From assembly GCF_002836205.1 (NCBI RefSeq), contig NZ_PJBE01000013.1:3410001-3474000 (forward strand): a stretch of 64,000 nt of DNA, written 5' to 3'. The notes below the pieces were generated by a model. That model did not search any database. It saw nothing but the letters and a program-made list of their open reading frames with translations, and was not told the origin of the DNA. Positions 54,612 through 63,817 of this stretch are shown one piece after another; the first letter of the stretch is position 1, and the number at the start of each line of letters is the position of its first letter. Position numbers and translations under genes: made by a program. The DNA comes from Shewanella sp. Choline-02u-19 (lineage in GTDB: Bacteria; Pseudomonadota; Gammaproteobacteria; Enterobacterales; Shewanellaceae).

Positions 54612-55932
54612 GCCAGCAGATCTGCCTAAACAGGGTGGCCGCTATGATCTGCCCATTGCGATTGGCATTCTCGCCGCCTCAAAACAGATCCCGCTCAAAT
54701 CGATTGAACAACATGAATTTGTCGGTGAACTCGCCCTCTCTGGCCATGTGCGCTATTGCCAAGGAATACTGCCAGTGATTGTTGCGGCCAGCAAAGCAAA
54801 CAACCGCATAATACTGCCGATTGATAATCGTGCCGATGCCGAATTGGTCGGTTTTGATAAAGTGTTTTTTGCTACTCATCTGCAATCATTAGCCGCTTAC
54901 CTGCATGGACAGTCGGAGTTACCCAGCATCGATTTTGGCCTAGAATGGATAACGCCGACATCCAACACCGGCGAGCCCAGCAACAACTGCCTCAGCGAGG
55001 TGATTGGTCAACAACACGCTAAGCAAGCGCTAGAGATAGCGGCGGCGGGCAACCACAATTTGCTGATGCTCGGCCCACCAGGGACTGGCAAAACCATGTT
55101 GGCGAGTCGGATGATGCAGCTTTTACCGCCACTCAGTTATGAAGAGGCGCTTGAAGTTGCTTCAATCCACTCGGTTGCAGGACAAAATATGCAACGACAA
55201 CAATTCTTTCAACGTCCTTTTAGAAGCCCGCACCATACAAGCTCAGCCATTTCATTGGTTGGCGGTGGTGCAATGCCAAAACCGGGCGAGATCTCCCTCG
55301 CCCATCGCGGGGTACTATTTTTAGATGAGGTGGCTGAGTTTCCTCGTAAAGTGCTCGATTGCCTGCGTGAGCCGATGGAGACCGGAGAAGTGAGTATTTC
55401 GCGAGCCGCGGCCAAGCTCAATTTTTTATGTCGATTTCAGCTGGTGGCCGCAATGAACCCGAGCCCCTGTGGCGATGTTAATAATGCCAGAGCGAGCAAC
55501 GAGCAGATTATCCGTTACTTATCTAAACTTTCAGGGCCTTTTCTCGACCGTTTTGACTTAACCATTGATGTCCCTAAACTCCCTTTAGGCGCACTAAACA
55601 GTAGTAATACTCACGCAGAAACCAGTGCAACCATCGCCCAACGCGTGCATGCAGCCAGAGAGGTTCAATTAGCACGTTCGGGCACACTCAACAGTGAACT
55701 AAGCGGTAAACAATTAAAGAATGAGGCTAGGTTTAGTGCGGCAGATCTGTTGTTTCTAGAGGAGAGTGTCAATCGATTAGGTTTATCGGTCCGCAGTTAC
55801 CATCGACTGCAACGTGTCGCCCGCACGATTGCAGATCTGCAGCAGGAACAAGACGTATCGCGGGCCCATATTGCGCAAGCATTAGGTTACCGCGCCATAG
55901 ACCGATTATTAACAAGCTTAAAACAGTACTAA
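54610..55932 (+). pseudogene. comM: comM (yifB) 3' fragment
   Basis: In-frame continuation of ComM (APADLPKQGGRYDLPIAIGI). Contains GPPGTGKTMLASRMMQL (Walker A), SPHHTSSAISLVGGG, GVLFLDEVAEFP (Walker B) and the YifB C-terminal domain (NRLGLSVRSYHRLQRVARTI). Together with the 5' fragment it would give about 511 aa. The only later start is a GTG at 54748, which would yield a protein without the N-terminal fold. Restored only if the island excises. Confidence 0.94.
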
Positions 55933-56105
55933 GCTGAGCAATGCTTAACTGAATCATGCTTAGATCAACAAAGTGAGAATACAGCGACAACAGATAGGCT
56001 AAAACACCTTACTTGTTGGTTTTTTCGGCAAAAATTAACATCTAGATTGAGACAAACCACTACAACGAGTACTATAGGTCTCCGTTTTTTATCCTGGGGT
56101 CCTCA

Positions 56106-57011
56106 ATGGGCGCAATTGTGTCACGCATTACGGGAAGTTTAGCGTTCTTCTTTTACATCATTAATACTGCATTTTGGGTTACTCCCATTTTAGTGGTCAG
56201 TATTTTCAAGCTAATTCCTCTCACTTTTACGCGTACCGCTTGTACTTATTTCCTCGATTTCTGTGCCAGCTCATGGATCCGTTGCAATGGGGTAGTTGAA
56301 GACATTTTCCATCCCGTCAACATTGATGTTCAAGGTGATGCACAATTATCACCAAAAGAGTGGTATATGGTGATTGCCAACCACCAATCTTGGGTCGATA
56401 TTCTTATTTTACAACGGGTGTTAAATGGCAAAATTCCTTTTCTTAAATTTTTCCTGAAACAGCAATTAATCTTCGTTCCAGTTTTAGGACTCGCTTGGTG
56501 GGCGCTCGATTTTCCTTTTATGCGTCGTTATAGCACTGCACAGCTACGTAAAAATCCGAAGTTACGCGGTAAAGATATTGAGATAACACGTAAAGCCTGC
56601 GCTAAGTTTAAAAGTAAGCCAGTGAGTGTGATGAACTTTGTTGAGGGCACACGCTTTCACCCCGCTAAACATCAGAAACAAAACTCGCCTTTCACCCACT
56701 TGCTCAAGCCAAAAGCAGGCGGTATGGCGTTTGCGCTATCAGCAATGGGCGACCATATTCATAAGTTGGTTGATGTTTCTATTTGCTACCCTGACAAAGT
56801 GCCTACTTATTGGGAATTTATTAGTGGGCAACTTAAAGAGGTCAAAGTGCATATTCAAGTGCGCGAAATTGGCGAATCACTGCGTGGTGATTATATTAAA
56901 GATCGTGAGTTTAAGATTGAATTCCAAAACCAGCTGAATCAAATTTGGCAGCAGAAAGATCAAGTGCTTACTGAGTTAGCACAAGTGAAAACAACCAGAG
57001 AAGAGGCTTAG
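56106..57011 (+). CDS. PlsC-type acyltransferase (YihG-like), copy 1
   Basis: 301 aa. N-terminal membrane segment, acyltransferase motif NHQSWVD (HxxxxD), then FLKFFLKQQLIFVPVLGLAWWALDFPFMRRYS and VEGTRF (motif III), as in E. coli YihG/1-acylglycerol-3-phosphate acyltransferases. Probably transfers acyl chains to lysophospholipid at the inner membrane. Followed 6 nt later by a paralogue. Confidence 0.9.
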   Translation: MGAIVSRITGSLAFFFYIINTAFWVTPILVVSIFKLIPLTFTRTACTYFLDFCASSWIRCNGVVEDIFHPVNIDVQGDAQLSPKEWYMVIANHQSWVDILILQRVLNGKIPFLKFFLKQQLIFVPVLGLAWWALDFPFMRRYSTAQLRKNPKLRGKDIEITRKACAKFKSKPVSVMNFVEGTRFHPAKHQKQNSPFTHLLKPKAGGMAFALSAMGDHIHKLVDVSICYPDKVPTYWEFISGQLKEVKVHIQVREIGESLRGDYIKDREFKIEFQNQLNQIWQQKDQVLTELAQVKTTREEA

Positions 57012-57017
57012 CGCAAG

Positions 57018-57959
57018 ATGTTAAATTTTTTACCCGGCTCATTTTTATATTTTATGAGTACCACATTACTGATCATCAACACCATTGTGTGGACCTCACT
57101 GATCTCACTGGGCGGGATCATAAAACTGGTGGTTCCTTTTACAGCTGGACGCGTGTTACTCACGCGTCTAATGAACCGTTTTATGTGGGGATGGGCTACC
57201 TGTAATGGCGGTATTCTTATGCTGTTGGCCGATATGGAATGGGATGTTGAAGGCTTAGACAACCTCGATAAGAAAAGCTGGTACCTGCTTATTAGTAACC
57301 ATTTAAGTGGTTTTGATATTGCAGTGCAAACTTATGTACTGCGTAACCATATTCCCATGCTTAAGTTCTTTTTGAAGCGTGAACTCATGTATGTGCCCTT
57401 TCTTGGTTTAGGTTGTTGGGCACTTGATATGCCTTTTATGAGTCGAACCAGCCCTGCTAAGTTGAAGAAAAACCCGAAGTTAAAAGGTAAGGATTTAGAG
57501 AGCACCCGTAAAGCCTGTAGAAAGTTTCGTTTTATGCCGACCTCGATTATCAACTATGTCGAAGGCAGTCGCTTTACCGAAGAAAAACATAGACGCCAAG
57601 ACTCACCTTATCGCTATTTATTACGCCCAAAAGCAGGCGGTATTGCTTTCGCTTTATCAGCGATGGGAGAGCAGTTTACTAACGTGCTGAACGTGACTGT
57701 ACTTTATCCTGAAGTGTTTAAGAAAGATGCTTTGCATGAAGTGATGCATGGTCGTTTGAAAAAAATTGTGGTGCGGATCAAAATCCTTCCTGTACCTGAA
57801 GTTGATAATAAGCGCTACTTCTCTGAGGCGAGTTATCGTGTCGAGTTTCAGCGCTGGTTAAACCGGCTCTGGCTAGAAAAAGATGAAGAGATCCACCAGC
57901 TAATGATAAAACATGGCGCGCCAACGGAACAAATTGCAGAGAAAAAGCCAGCAGAGTAA
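57018..57959 (+). CDS. PlsC-type acyltransferase (YihG-like), copy 2
   Basis: 313 aa, clearly paralogous to the previous gene. NHLSGFD active-site motif, MLKFFLKRELMYVPFLGLGCWALDMPFM, VEGSRFTEEKH. The W-to-G change in the NHxS(W/G)xD motif and a longer charged tail suggest a different acyl specificity. Tandem duplication within one operon with a shared terminator. Confidence 0.9.
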   Translation: MLNFLPGSFLYFMSTTLLIINTIVWTSLISLGGIIKLVVPFTAGRVLLTRLMNRFMWGWATCNGGILMLLADMEWDVEGLDNLDKKSWYLLISNHLSGFDIAVQTYVLRNHIPMLKFFLKRELMYVPFLGLGCWALDMPFMSRTSPAKLKKNPKLKGKDLESTRKACRKFRFMPTSIINYVEGSRFTEEKHRRQDSPYRYLLRPKAGGIAFALSAMGEQFTNVLNVTVLYPEVFKKDALHEVMHGRLKKIVVRIKILPVPEVDNKRYFSEASYRVEFQRWLNRLWLEKDEEIHQLMIKHGAPTEQIAEKKPAE

Positions 57960-57977
57960 GCGATTGAACATTTGAAT

Positions 57978-58005
57978 AAAGGCGCACTAACGGTGCGCCT
58001 TTTTA
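57978..58005 (+). terminator. Terminator of the acyltransferase pair
   Basis: AAAGGCGCAC / GTGCGCCTTT, 5-nt loop, T tract. The rest of the gap to 58312 shows no gene. Confidence 0.86.
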
Positions 58006-58312
58006 TTGCTTGATCTACGCTAGCCATGGTTATCCAATCCAGCTCCCAAAGTCGCCCTTCGCTAAAGTTGCCTCTTACCTCTATTAGCATCATAAATAAT
58101 TCATTTAATAATGGGTAATATTCACAATCGCTTTTTATAAGTAATGTCAGCTACTTAAAGTCCATTAATCACTTAAACAATATTGCTCATCTCATTTTAT
58201 TAAAAATCAGTCAAACCCTTGAGCCCAACACCTAGACAGCAGTACGTTCGACCTATATATTAACACCGAAATTAACAGCTTGTTAACACTTGTTTCTACC
58301 GGGGTACATTAA

Positions 58313-58726
58313 ATGCCGATAACTTGGTTCCATTTTAAAAATGCCTCTTTGACGTGTTTGCTATTATTGTCGGGGTCATTGCTAGGCTGCACCAACACCA
58401 CCACGAAGCAACAAGACGTTAGGGTTCTCGATCTTGATAGCACCAGCTTTGCCCATTATTGGGTCACAAAAGATAAGCTAATTAATTGGCGTAAAAGCCT
58501 CGCTAAAGCCTCAGCAAGTAATGTCGAATTTGCAGAAACTAGTTACCAGATCTCTTTCGTGGTCGATAATGAGGGACAGATGCGTCAACTAGAGATCATC
58601 AATAACACCACCGGAGCGCTTTTAGATAAAGCGATTATGGCTGAGGTGTCTAATCAACAGTTTTATCCAACGGCGCAAAACAGTGCACGCCAAGCTGTAC
58701 GCATTAATACCAGCTTTCGATTATAA
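58313..58726 (+). CDS. Lipoprotein with TonB-C-like domain
   Basis: 137 aa. Signal peptide with lipobox SLLGC (about 22-26), then a domain whose last 75 residues (YQISFVVDNEGQMRQLEIIN ... AVRINTSFRL) look like a TonB C-terminal fold. GGGG 8 nt before the ATG. No ExbB/ExbD nearby. Outer-membrane or periplasmic role unknown. Confidence 0.75.
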   Translation: MPITWFHFKNASLTCLLLLSGSLLGCTNTTTKQQDVRVLDLDSTSFAHYWVTKDKLINWRKSLAKASASNVEFAETSYQISFVVDNEGQMRQLEIINNTTGALLDKAIMAEVSNQQFYPTAQNSARQAVRINTSFRL

Positions 58727-58866
58727 GACAGAGCCATAAGATGTGATGTTTCAGCAGAAGCTCAAAGCTCTGCAGACCGTCTTTTTAAGGGGATGGAGAA
58801 GCGCTCTGCACTGAGCGATATTGAATAAGACAGCTATGCATTGAGTTAGCGATAAAAAATAGTCAT

Positions 58867-58892
58867 AAAAAAAGCTCCCAATGGGAGCTTTT
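58867..58892. terminator. Bidirectional terminator
   Basis: AAAAGCTCCC / GGGAGCTTTT, 3-nt loop, with A/T tracts on both sides, between the lipoprotein gene and the converging aminotransferase. Confidence 0.86.
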
Positions 58893-58915
58893 CATTTTGA
58901 ATACCGACAGAAGTA

Positions 58916-60004
58916 TTACGCCCGTCGTTCAACCAGTTTTACCCAGCCTTCAGGTCCTTCTATATGGCCCTTTTGGATCTCTGTCAGCACATTGTAGATA
59001 CGCTTAGTATGCTCACCCACATTACCATCACCGACGGTAACAATGCGGTTATCTTCAAATATATAAGAGCCTACAGGCGATACTACCGCTGCAGTACCAA
59101 AACCACCCGCTTCAATAATTTCGCCAGACTCAATATCTGCAATAAATTTATCTAGCATGACCGTTTCTTGTCGAACATCACACCCCAGTAATTCACTTAA
59201 ATCGAGAATTGACTGCGATGTAATAGACTTCAAAATGGTATCTGTAAACGTAGGAATAATGATGCTGCCATCTTTAAGCACATGGAAGTGGTTCATCGCA
59301 CCCACTTCTTCAATTTGCTTGTTGTTAGCATCTAAATAAAGCACTTGCGCAGCGCCATATTCCGCCGCAGCTTTACCCGCTTTTAATGACGCGGCATAGT
59401 TACCCGCGGCTTTAGAAGCGCCCGTGCCACCGGAGACAGCACGATGGAAGCGCTCACTGATCAGCAAACGAATCGCTTTATCAAAACCGTCACTGTAATA
59501 AGGACCACTTGGGCTCAACATCACACAGAAAGTATATTCTTCGCTTGGGCTTACCGATAACCGGTCTTCAGTGGCAAACACAAAAGGTCGAATATAAAGA
59601 CAGGCGTCTTCCTGCATTGGGAACCACAGTCTGTCGACATCAATGAGCGCATTAATAGCTTCGATTTGCGTTGCTTCAGGGATCGCCGGGATACAGATAA
59701 TATCCGCTGAACGGTTTAAGCGTTCGGCGTTTTTATCAATGCGAAAGGTGTAGATTTCGCCATCTTCATGTTGAAATGCTTTTGCACCTTCAAACACAGA
59801 TTGGCCATAATGCAATGCGATTGCACCAGGCGCGACTTGAAATGGACCGTATGGAACAACCCTAGGATCACACCACTCACCATCGCGATAATCCATTAAA
59901 AACATATGGTCAGTTCTGAGGTTTCCAAAGCCAACATTGGTGGTTGGTTGGAATTGCTCAGTACGGCGCTCTAACGCAGGTTTTAAATTATAGTTTATTT
60001 GCAT
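58916..60004 (-). CDS. Branched-chain amino acid aminotransferase (BCAT, class IV type II)
   Basis: 362 aa. Eukaryote-like longer form: GPFQVAPGAIALHYGQSVFE, PLP lysine K198 in GASKAAGNYAAS, and the C-terminal DNRIVTVGDGNVGEHTKRIY. Distinct from the 309-aa IlvE in the operon (27987). Stand-alone with its own terminator, so probably used under other conditions, for instance in branched-chain amino acid breakdown. This role is inferred. Confidence 0.93.
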   Translation of the reverse strand: MQINYNLKPALERRTEQFQPTTNVGFGNLRTDHMFLMDYRDGEWCDPRVVPYGPFQVAPGAIALHYGQSVFEGAKAFQHEDGEIYTFRIDKNAERLNRSADIICIPAIPEATQIEAINALIDVDRLWFPMQEDACLYIRPFVFATEDRLSVSPSEEYTFCVMLSPSGPYYSDGFDKAIRLLISERFHRAVSGGTGASKAAGNYAASLKAGKAAAEYGAAQVLYLDANNKQIEEVGAMNHFHVLKDGSIIIPTFTDTILKSITSQSILDLSELLGCDVRQETVMLDKFIADIESGEIIEAGGFGTAAVVSPVGSYIFEDNRIVTVGDGNVGEHTKRIYNVLTEIQKGHIEGPEGWVKLVERRA

Positions 60005-60172
60005 TGCATACCACCTTGAATACTGACTGAGCAGACTATGCAGTGGTCACAAAAAAGTCAAGTAAAACGCGGGCTAGCATTAATTTATTCAGCATTTTAA
60101 GCGCTGGTAATAATGGACACTTGCAACTAGGGATAGGCGCGCTTTTACAACATCAACGATTGATTAGTGACC

Positions 60173-60931
60173 TTACTCCCTGCAATCGGATTTTTTCCCT
60201 ATCGCTAAGCAATTTTCACAGCTTCGAATATTGCCATGCCCTTTATCGAGAAAGTCGCAGATCCGCGACGATAATCCCAGCATCATCTCTTGGCTTATAG
60301 GCTTTCGCCATTGGTAGCGATTCATTAAACGGCTGATATGTCGATGACCAAGCATATCTTCCGCGGTAAAATACTGCTCATCCATCAACTTACTTTCGAA
60401 GGAAGAGGTGATACCCGCAAGGAAAAAATACAACGCTTGGCTGAGATCCTTAATATCAGTTTCGGTTGCTTGCAAGTCACCTGATACAACCGCATCTTCT
60501 AATGGGCGTTTAATACGACTCCAAAACAAATTAACTCTATTTTTTAATACTTCAATTTTATCAGAGCTGGCTAATTGCCAGAACATACTATTAATTGATA
60601 CCACTCGCAAAATGTTAAAGATTGGGCTTCTCTTCACAACTTCAAAGGTAAATAGTATCGCCAGCACTGAACGCTCATTAATAGTTAAGTCAGGATTTTC
60701 TTTTATAAAAGTCGGTATTTGGCTCGATATTGTATTTCTTAAAAATAAACACACTAGTACATCTTCTTTAGATTCAAAATATTTATATAAGGTATTGGTT
60801 GAGCACTCTGCACCTTTGGCTATCTGTGCGAATCTAAAAGACACAACCCCTTGTTTATCAATTAAATCCTCCGCGACATCGAGTAATTGATTACACCGGA
60901 TCGCGTCACAATGACTACTGGGACAACGCAT
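60173..60931 (-). CDS. Cysteine-rich TetR-family regulator
   Basis: 252 aa. HTH (about residues 15-60) FRFAQIAKGAECSTNTLYKY. Cysteines cluster at both ends: C3, C8 and C13 in MRCPSSHCDAIRC, and three more in SCENCLAIGKKSDC. This is unusual for TetR proteins and suggests redox sensing or metal or Fe-S binding. Divergent from the flavoprotein-cytochrome operon, 188 bp apart, so probably its regulator. Confidence 0.85.
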   Translation of the reverse strand: MRCPSSHCDAIRCNQLLDVAEDLIDKQGVVSFRFAQIAKGAECSTNTLYKYFESKEDVLVCLFLRNTISSQIPTFIKENPDLTINERSVLAILFTFEVVKRSPIFNILRVVSINSMFWQLASSDKIEVLKNRVNLFWSRIKRPLEDAVVSGDLQATETDIKDLSQALYFFLAGITSSFESKLMDEQYFTAEDMLGHRHISRLMNRYQWRKPISQEMMLGLSSRICDFLDKGHGNIRSCENCLAIGKKSDCRE

Positions 60932-61119
60932 TATTTAAACCTATAAATACTATTTCAGCATCTATATTATTCTGCTCTCACCAATTAGATACATAAAAGA
61001 AACATTTTCTTGAACAACGCCACAAAAAACTTTACTACCTAATACAAAATGTGATTTCGCGCATCATTGACTTACAAGCAGAAGCATATTGTTAGCCCAA
61101 GTTAATTGGAGATTAAAAT

Positions 61120-62622
61120 ATGCAAACAAGACGTTCGTTTTTAAAGTTAGGCGCTGGAGCTGCAGCTGTTGGTGCATTCGCGCCACTTACCGTTAGCGCA
61201 AATTCTTCCGATGTAAAATGGGATGAAACACATGAAATCGTTATCGTGGGTTCTGGTTTCGCAGGACTTGCCGCCGCAGTCGAAGCCGGTAAATTAGGCG
61301 CCAAAGATATCGTCATATTTGAAAAGCTCGGCGTATACGGTGGTAACAGTACACTGAATGCTGGCCAAGCCTGTTTCGCAAATACCGATTTGCAAAAGCA
61401 ATTGGGTATTGAAGATAGCGCTGAACTCATGGTTCAAGACCAACTTAAATCAGGGCGCGGTTATGCTAGCGAAGAACTGCTTACCCACAGCGCCGAGCTT
61501 GGACCTTATATTTACCAACTCACTAAAGATTGCGGCTGTGTTTACCGCGACCACATCATCAACACGGGTGGCACCAGTGCCACCCGTAGCCATCAAGTGG
61601 TTGAACGTAGTGGCTCAGGCTTTATTCGCCCTATGCTCAAAACAGCCCGTAGTTATGGTGTTAAAACCAAAATCCGTCATAAATTTGAACATCTCATCAC
61701 GGCAAAAGATGGCACCGTACTCGGTATTCAAGTGCGCCGTGGCTATCACTTCGGCCATGAAGAGTCAGGCGAGCTCATCAATGTAAAAGCAGAAAAAGGC
61801 GTGTTAATAGCGACGGGTGGATTCGGTGCCAACGTCAGTTTCCGTCAAGCACTCGATCCTAACCTTGGTGCTGATGTCGGTTGTACCAATGCACGAGGTG
61901 CTACAGGTGATGGCCTAATCGCTATGCTCGCCGAAGGCGCGATGCCAGTGCATTTGAGCTTTATTCAATCAGGCCCTTGGGCATCACCTGACGAAGGTGG
62001 TTTTGGTTACGGCGCAGGGTTCTCACTCTATAACTTCCCACACTCTATCGCCATTGACCGCAATACCGGTCAACGCTTTATGAATGAAACAGCTGACCGT
62101 AAGACCCGTGCTGATTTAGAAGTGCTGCGTCGTGATAAAGAGGGTAAGCCTAACCCTGCACTGTTAATTGCGCCTAAGCATGAAGCAATGAAAGACCCTT
62201 CAATGCACAACGTATTGAAATATAACGTTGCCTGGGAATTTGACAGTGTCGACGCCATTGCTAAGCATTTTGACCTGCCGCTCACAGAACTTAAGAAACA
62301 AATAGAGGATTGGAACATCTACGTAAAAGCAGGTGAAGACCCTCAGTTTGGCAAACGCATGAATATGAGCACCGGCATCTACCTTACTGCGCCTTTTATC
62401 GTGCAGCGTTTATGGCCAAAAGTGCATTACTGCCAAGGCGGTATTCAAATCAATACCAAAGCAGAAGTGATTGCCGCTAAATCAGGCGAAAAAATCCCAG
62501 GGCTTTATGCCGCAGGTGAAGTATCCGGTGGTGTTCATGGTGTCAGCCGACTCGGTGGTTGTTCAACACCAGAGTGTATGGCATTTGGCGTTACTGCCGC
62601 CCGTTCAATCATGAAGGCATAA
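61120..62622 (+). CDS. Tat-exported flavoprotein reductase (FccA/UrdA-like flavin subunit)
   Basis: 500 aa. Twin-arginine signal MQTRRSFLKLGAGAAAVGAF. FAD-binding IVGSGFAGLAAAVEAGKLGA, then a fumarate-reductase-type capping domain and GLYAAGEVSGGVHGVSRLGG near the end. The conserved His and Arg of that last motif and the R-F-M-N-E motif are present. The substrate His of fumarate reductase (IHPT region) is replaced by IQSGPWAS, and CSTPEC follows the last motif. So an alpha,beta-unsaturated carboxylate-type substrate other than fumarate is likely. No heme domain: electrons would come from the tetraheme protein next door. Confidence 0.9.
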   Translation: MQTRRSFLKLGAGAAAVGAFAPLTVSANSSDVKWDETHEIVIVGSGFAGLAAAVEAGKLGAKDIVIFEKLGVYGGNSTLNAGQACFANTDLQKQLGIEDSAELMVQDQLKSGRGYASEELLTHSAELGPYIYQLTKDCGCVYRDHIINTGGTSATRSHQVVERSGSGFIRPMLKTARSYGVKTKIRHKFEHLITAKDGTVLGIQVRRGYHFGHEESGELINVKAEKGVLIATGGFGANVSFRQALDPNLGADVGCTNARGATGDGLIAMLAEGAMPVHLSFIQSGPWASPDEGGFGYGAGFSLYNFPHSIAIDRNTGQRFMNETADRKTRADLEVLRRDKEGKPNPALLIAPKHEAMKDPSMHNVLKYNVAWEFDSVDAIAKHFDLPLTELKKQIEDWNIYVKAGEDPQFGKRMNMSTGIYLTAPFIVQRLWPKVHYCQGGIQINTKAEVIAAKSGEKIPGLYAAGEVSGGVHGVSRLGGCSTPECMAFGVTAARSIMKA

Positions 62623-62633
62623 GGAATTTTTCG

Positions 62634-62987
62634 ATGAAGACAGTTAACACATTACTTTTACTCGTCCTTGGCGCTTGTATTGCACTTTCAGCACAGGCAC
62701 GTGACCAACGTGATTACCATGAAATGGTCTACGACTCAGGCTGTAAAACCTGTCATGACCAAGGCATGAAATCTTTCCCGTCTGATGATTCTTGCCTGCA
62801 ATGCCATGACATGAGCGAGCTGGCGCAGCAGACAAAACGTGAGGGCGATGAGGCGAGACAAAACCCCCATGACAGCATGCATTACGGCCAAGAAGCCCCT
62901 TGTATGGAGTGTCACGGTGAACATACACCGAAGCAAGCCATCTGCATGGATTGCCACAACTTTGATTTTCCAAAATTTAAGCAATAA
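62634..62987 (+). CDS. Periplasmic tetraheme cytochrome c
   Basis: 117 aa. Sec signal (1-24, AQA), then four CxxCH: CKTCH, CLQCH, CMECH, CMDCH. Same heme arrangement as the heme domain of flavocytochrome c3, here as a separate protein 11 nt after the flavin subunit (AAGGA before the ATG). It should carry electrons from the quinol oxidase CymA-type route to the flavoprotein. Confidence 0.94.
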   Translation: MKTVNTLLLLVLGACIALSAQARDQRDYHEMVYDSGCKTCHDQGMKSFPSDDSCLQCHDMSELAQQTKREGDEARQNPHDSMHYGQEAPCMECHGEHTPKQAICMDCHNFDFPKFKQ

Positions 62988-63019
62988 AAACTGAAAAACC
63001 TAAAAAATATAAGGGATAG

Positions 63020-63760
63020 ATGATGAAAAAGTTACTCGCAGTTTCTGCAATTTTAGTGACGGGTTGCGCCGTTGCCGGCGACAAGCCAGCCGACCAACCT
63101 TGGCACAATGAAAGACCAACGCTGTCTACCATCAATGCGCCAACGAAAGTCATGCCGATGGTATGTAAGCAAGAGCAAGCGATGGCTTACCTCAAAGAGC
63201 TACAGTCTGGCGAGAAAGATATTTATAACATCAAGTCAAACGATCATGGCGGTAAAGGCGCAAATGACTCTGGCTGGTTAACTTGGCGTGTAGATGATCC
63301 AAGCAACCTAATCCCTTGCCCTGCAGGCGGAGCCAGCGCGACTGAAGTTGGTATGTGCTGGAAAGAGCTAAACGATGAACCAACAGTTATTGGTTTAGTG
63401 CGTGTAGCACCGGGTACTGCAGCGCCTCATTACCATCGCGAAATGGAGTGTTACTACGGCATAAGTGGTCAAGGTCTTACTTGGGCACAAGAGCGTATGC
63501 AACCATTTGGACCTAAAGATTATATTGAAATCCCAAGTAAAGCGATGCACTACACACCGAACACCTATGATGACCAAGATTTGATCTACATGTACTGGTT
63601 CCCATTAGATGGCAAGTTCTCGACCTTTAAGTACCAGTGGCCACAAGATGTAGGTCCAGGTGAGCAACTGATGTTTGATTTCATCCCCTACACCAACTCT
63701 AAGCTAGTGCGTTCTGGCAACGGTGGTTATGGCTGGGATGTCGTTCAAAAATCTAAGTAA
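63020..63760 (+). CDS. Exported cupin protein (DMSP-lyase-like fold)
   Basis: 246 aa (or from the next ATG, one codon on). N-terminal signal with a possible lipobox (LVTGC). Cupin metal site: H137, H139, E143, Y145 in APHYHREMECYYGISGQG and H177 in IPSKAMHYTPN. This H-x-H-x3-E-x-Y ... H pattern matches the cupin DMSP lyases and relatives. Co-transcribed with the reductase and cytochrome. If it acts on a compound whose product the reductase uses, a pathway is possible. Not proven by sequence alone. Confidence 0.75.
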   Translation: MMKKLLAVSAILVTGCAVAGDKPADQPWHNERPTLSTINAPTKVMPMVCKQEQAMAYLKELQSGEKDIYNIKSNDHGGKGANDSGWLTWRVDDPSNLIPCPAGGASATEVGMCWKELNDEPTVIGLVRVAPGTAAPHYHREMECYYGISGQGLTWAQERMQPFGPKDYIEIPSKAMHYTPNTYDDQDLIYMYWFPLDGKFSTFKYQWPQDVGPGEQLMFDFIPYTNSKLVRSGNGGYGWDVVQKSK

Positions 63761-63784
63761 TCGTACTTAACCCACAATAGAGCG

Positions 63785-63808
63785 TGAGGCCAAGTATCCT
63801 TGGCCTCC
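63785..63808 (+). terminator. Hairpin after the cupin gene
   Basis: AGGCCAAG / CTTGGCCT 8-bp stem with 4-nt loop, weak T tract. Probably separates the operon from the next gene. Confidence 0.55.
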
Positions 63809-63817
63809 TTATACACT

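Noticed and set aside
61120..62622. Fumarate reductase (FccA) proper
   Set aside because: The heme domain is on a separate protein and the substrate His region is replaced, so fumarate is not the expected substrate.
63020..63760. Firm call as a DMSP lyase
   Set aside because: Metal-site spacing fits, but many cupins share it and no other DMSP gene is present.
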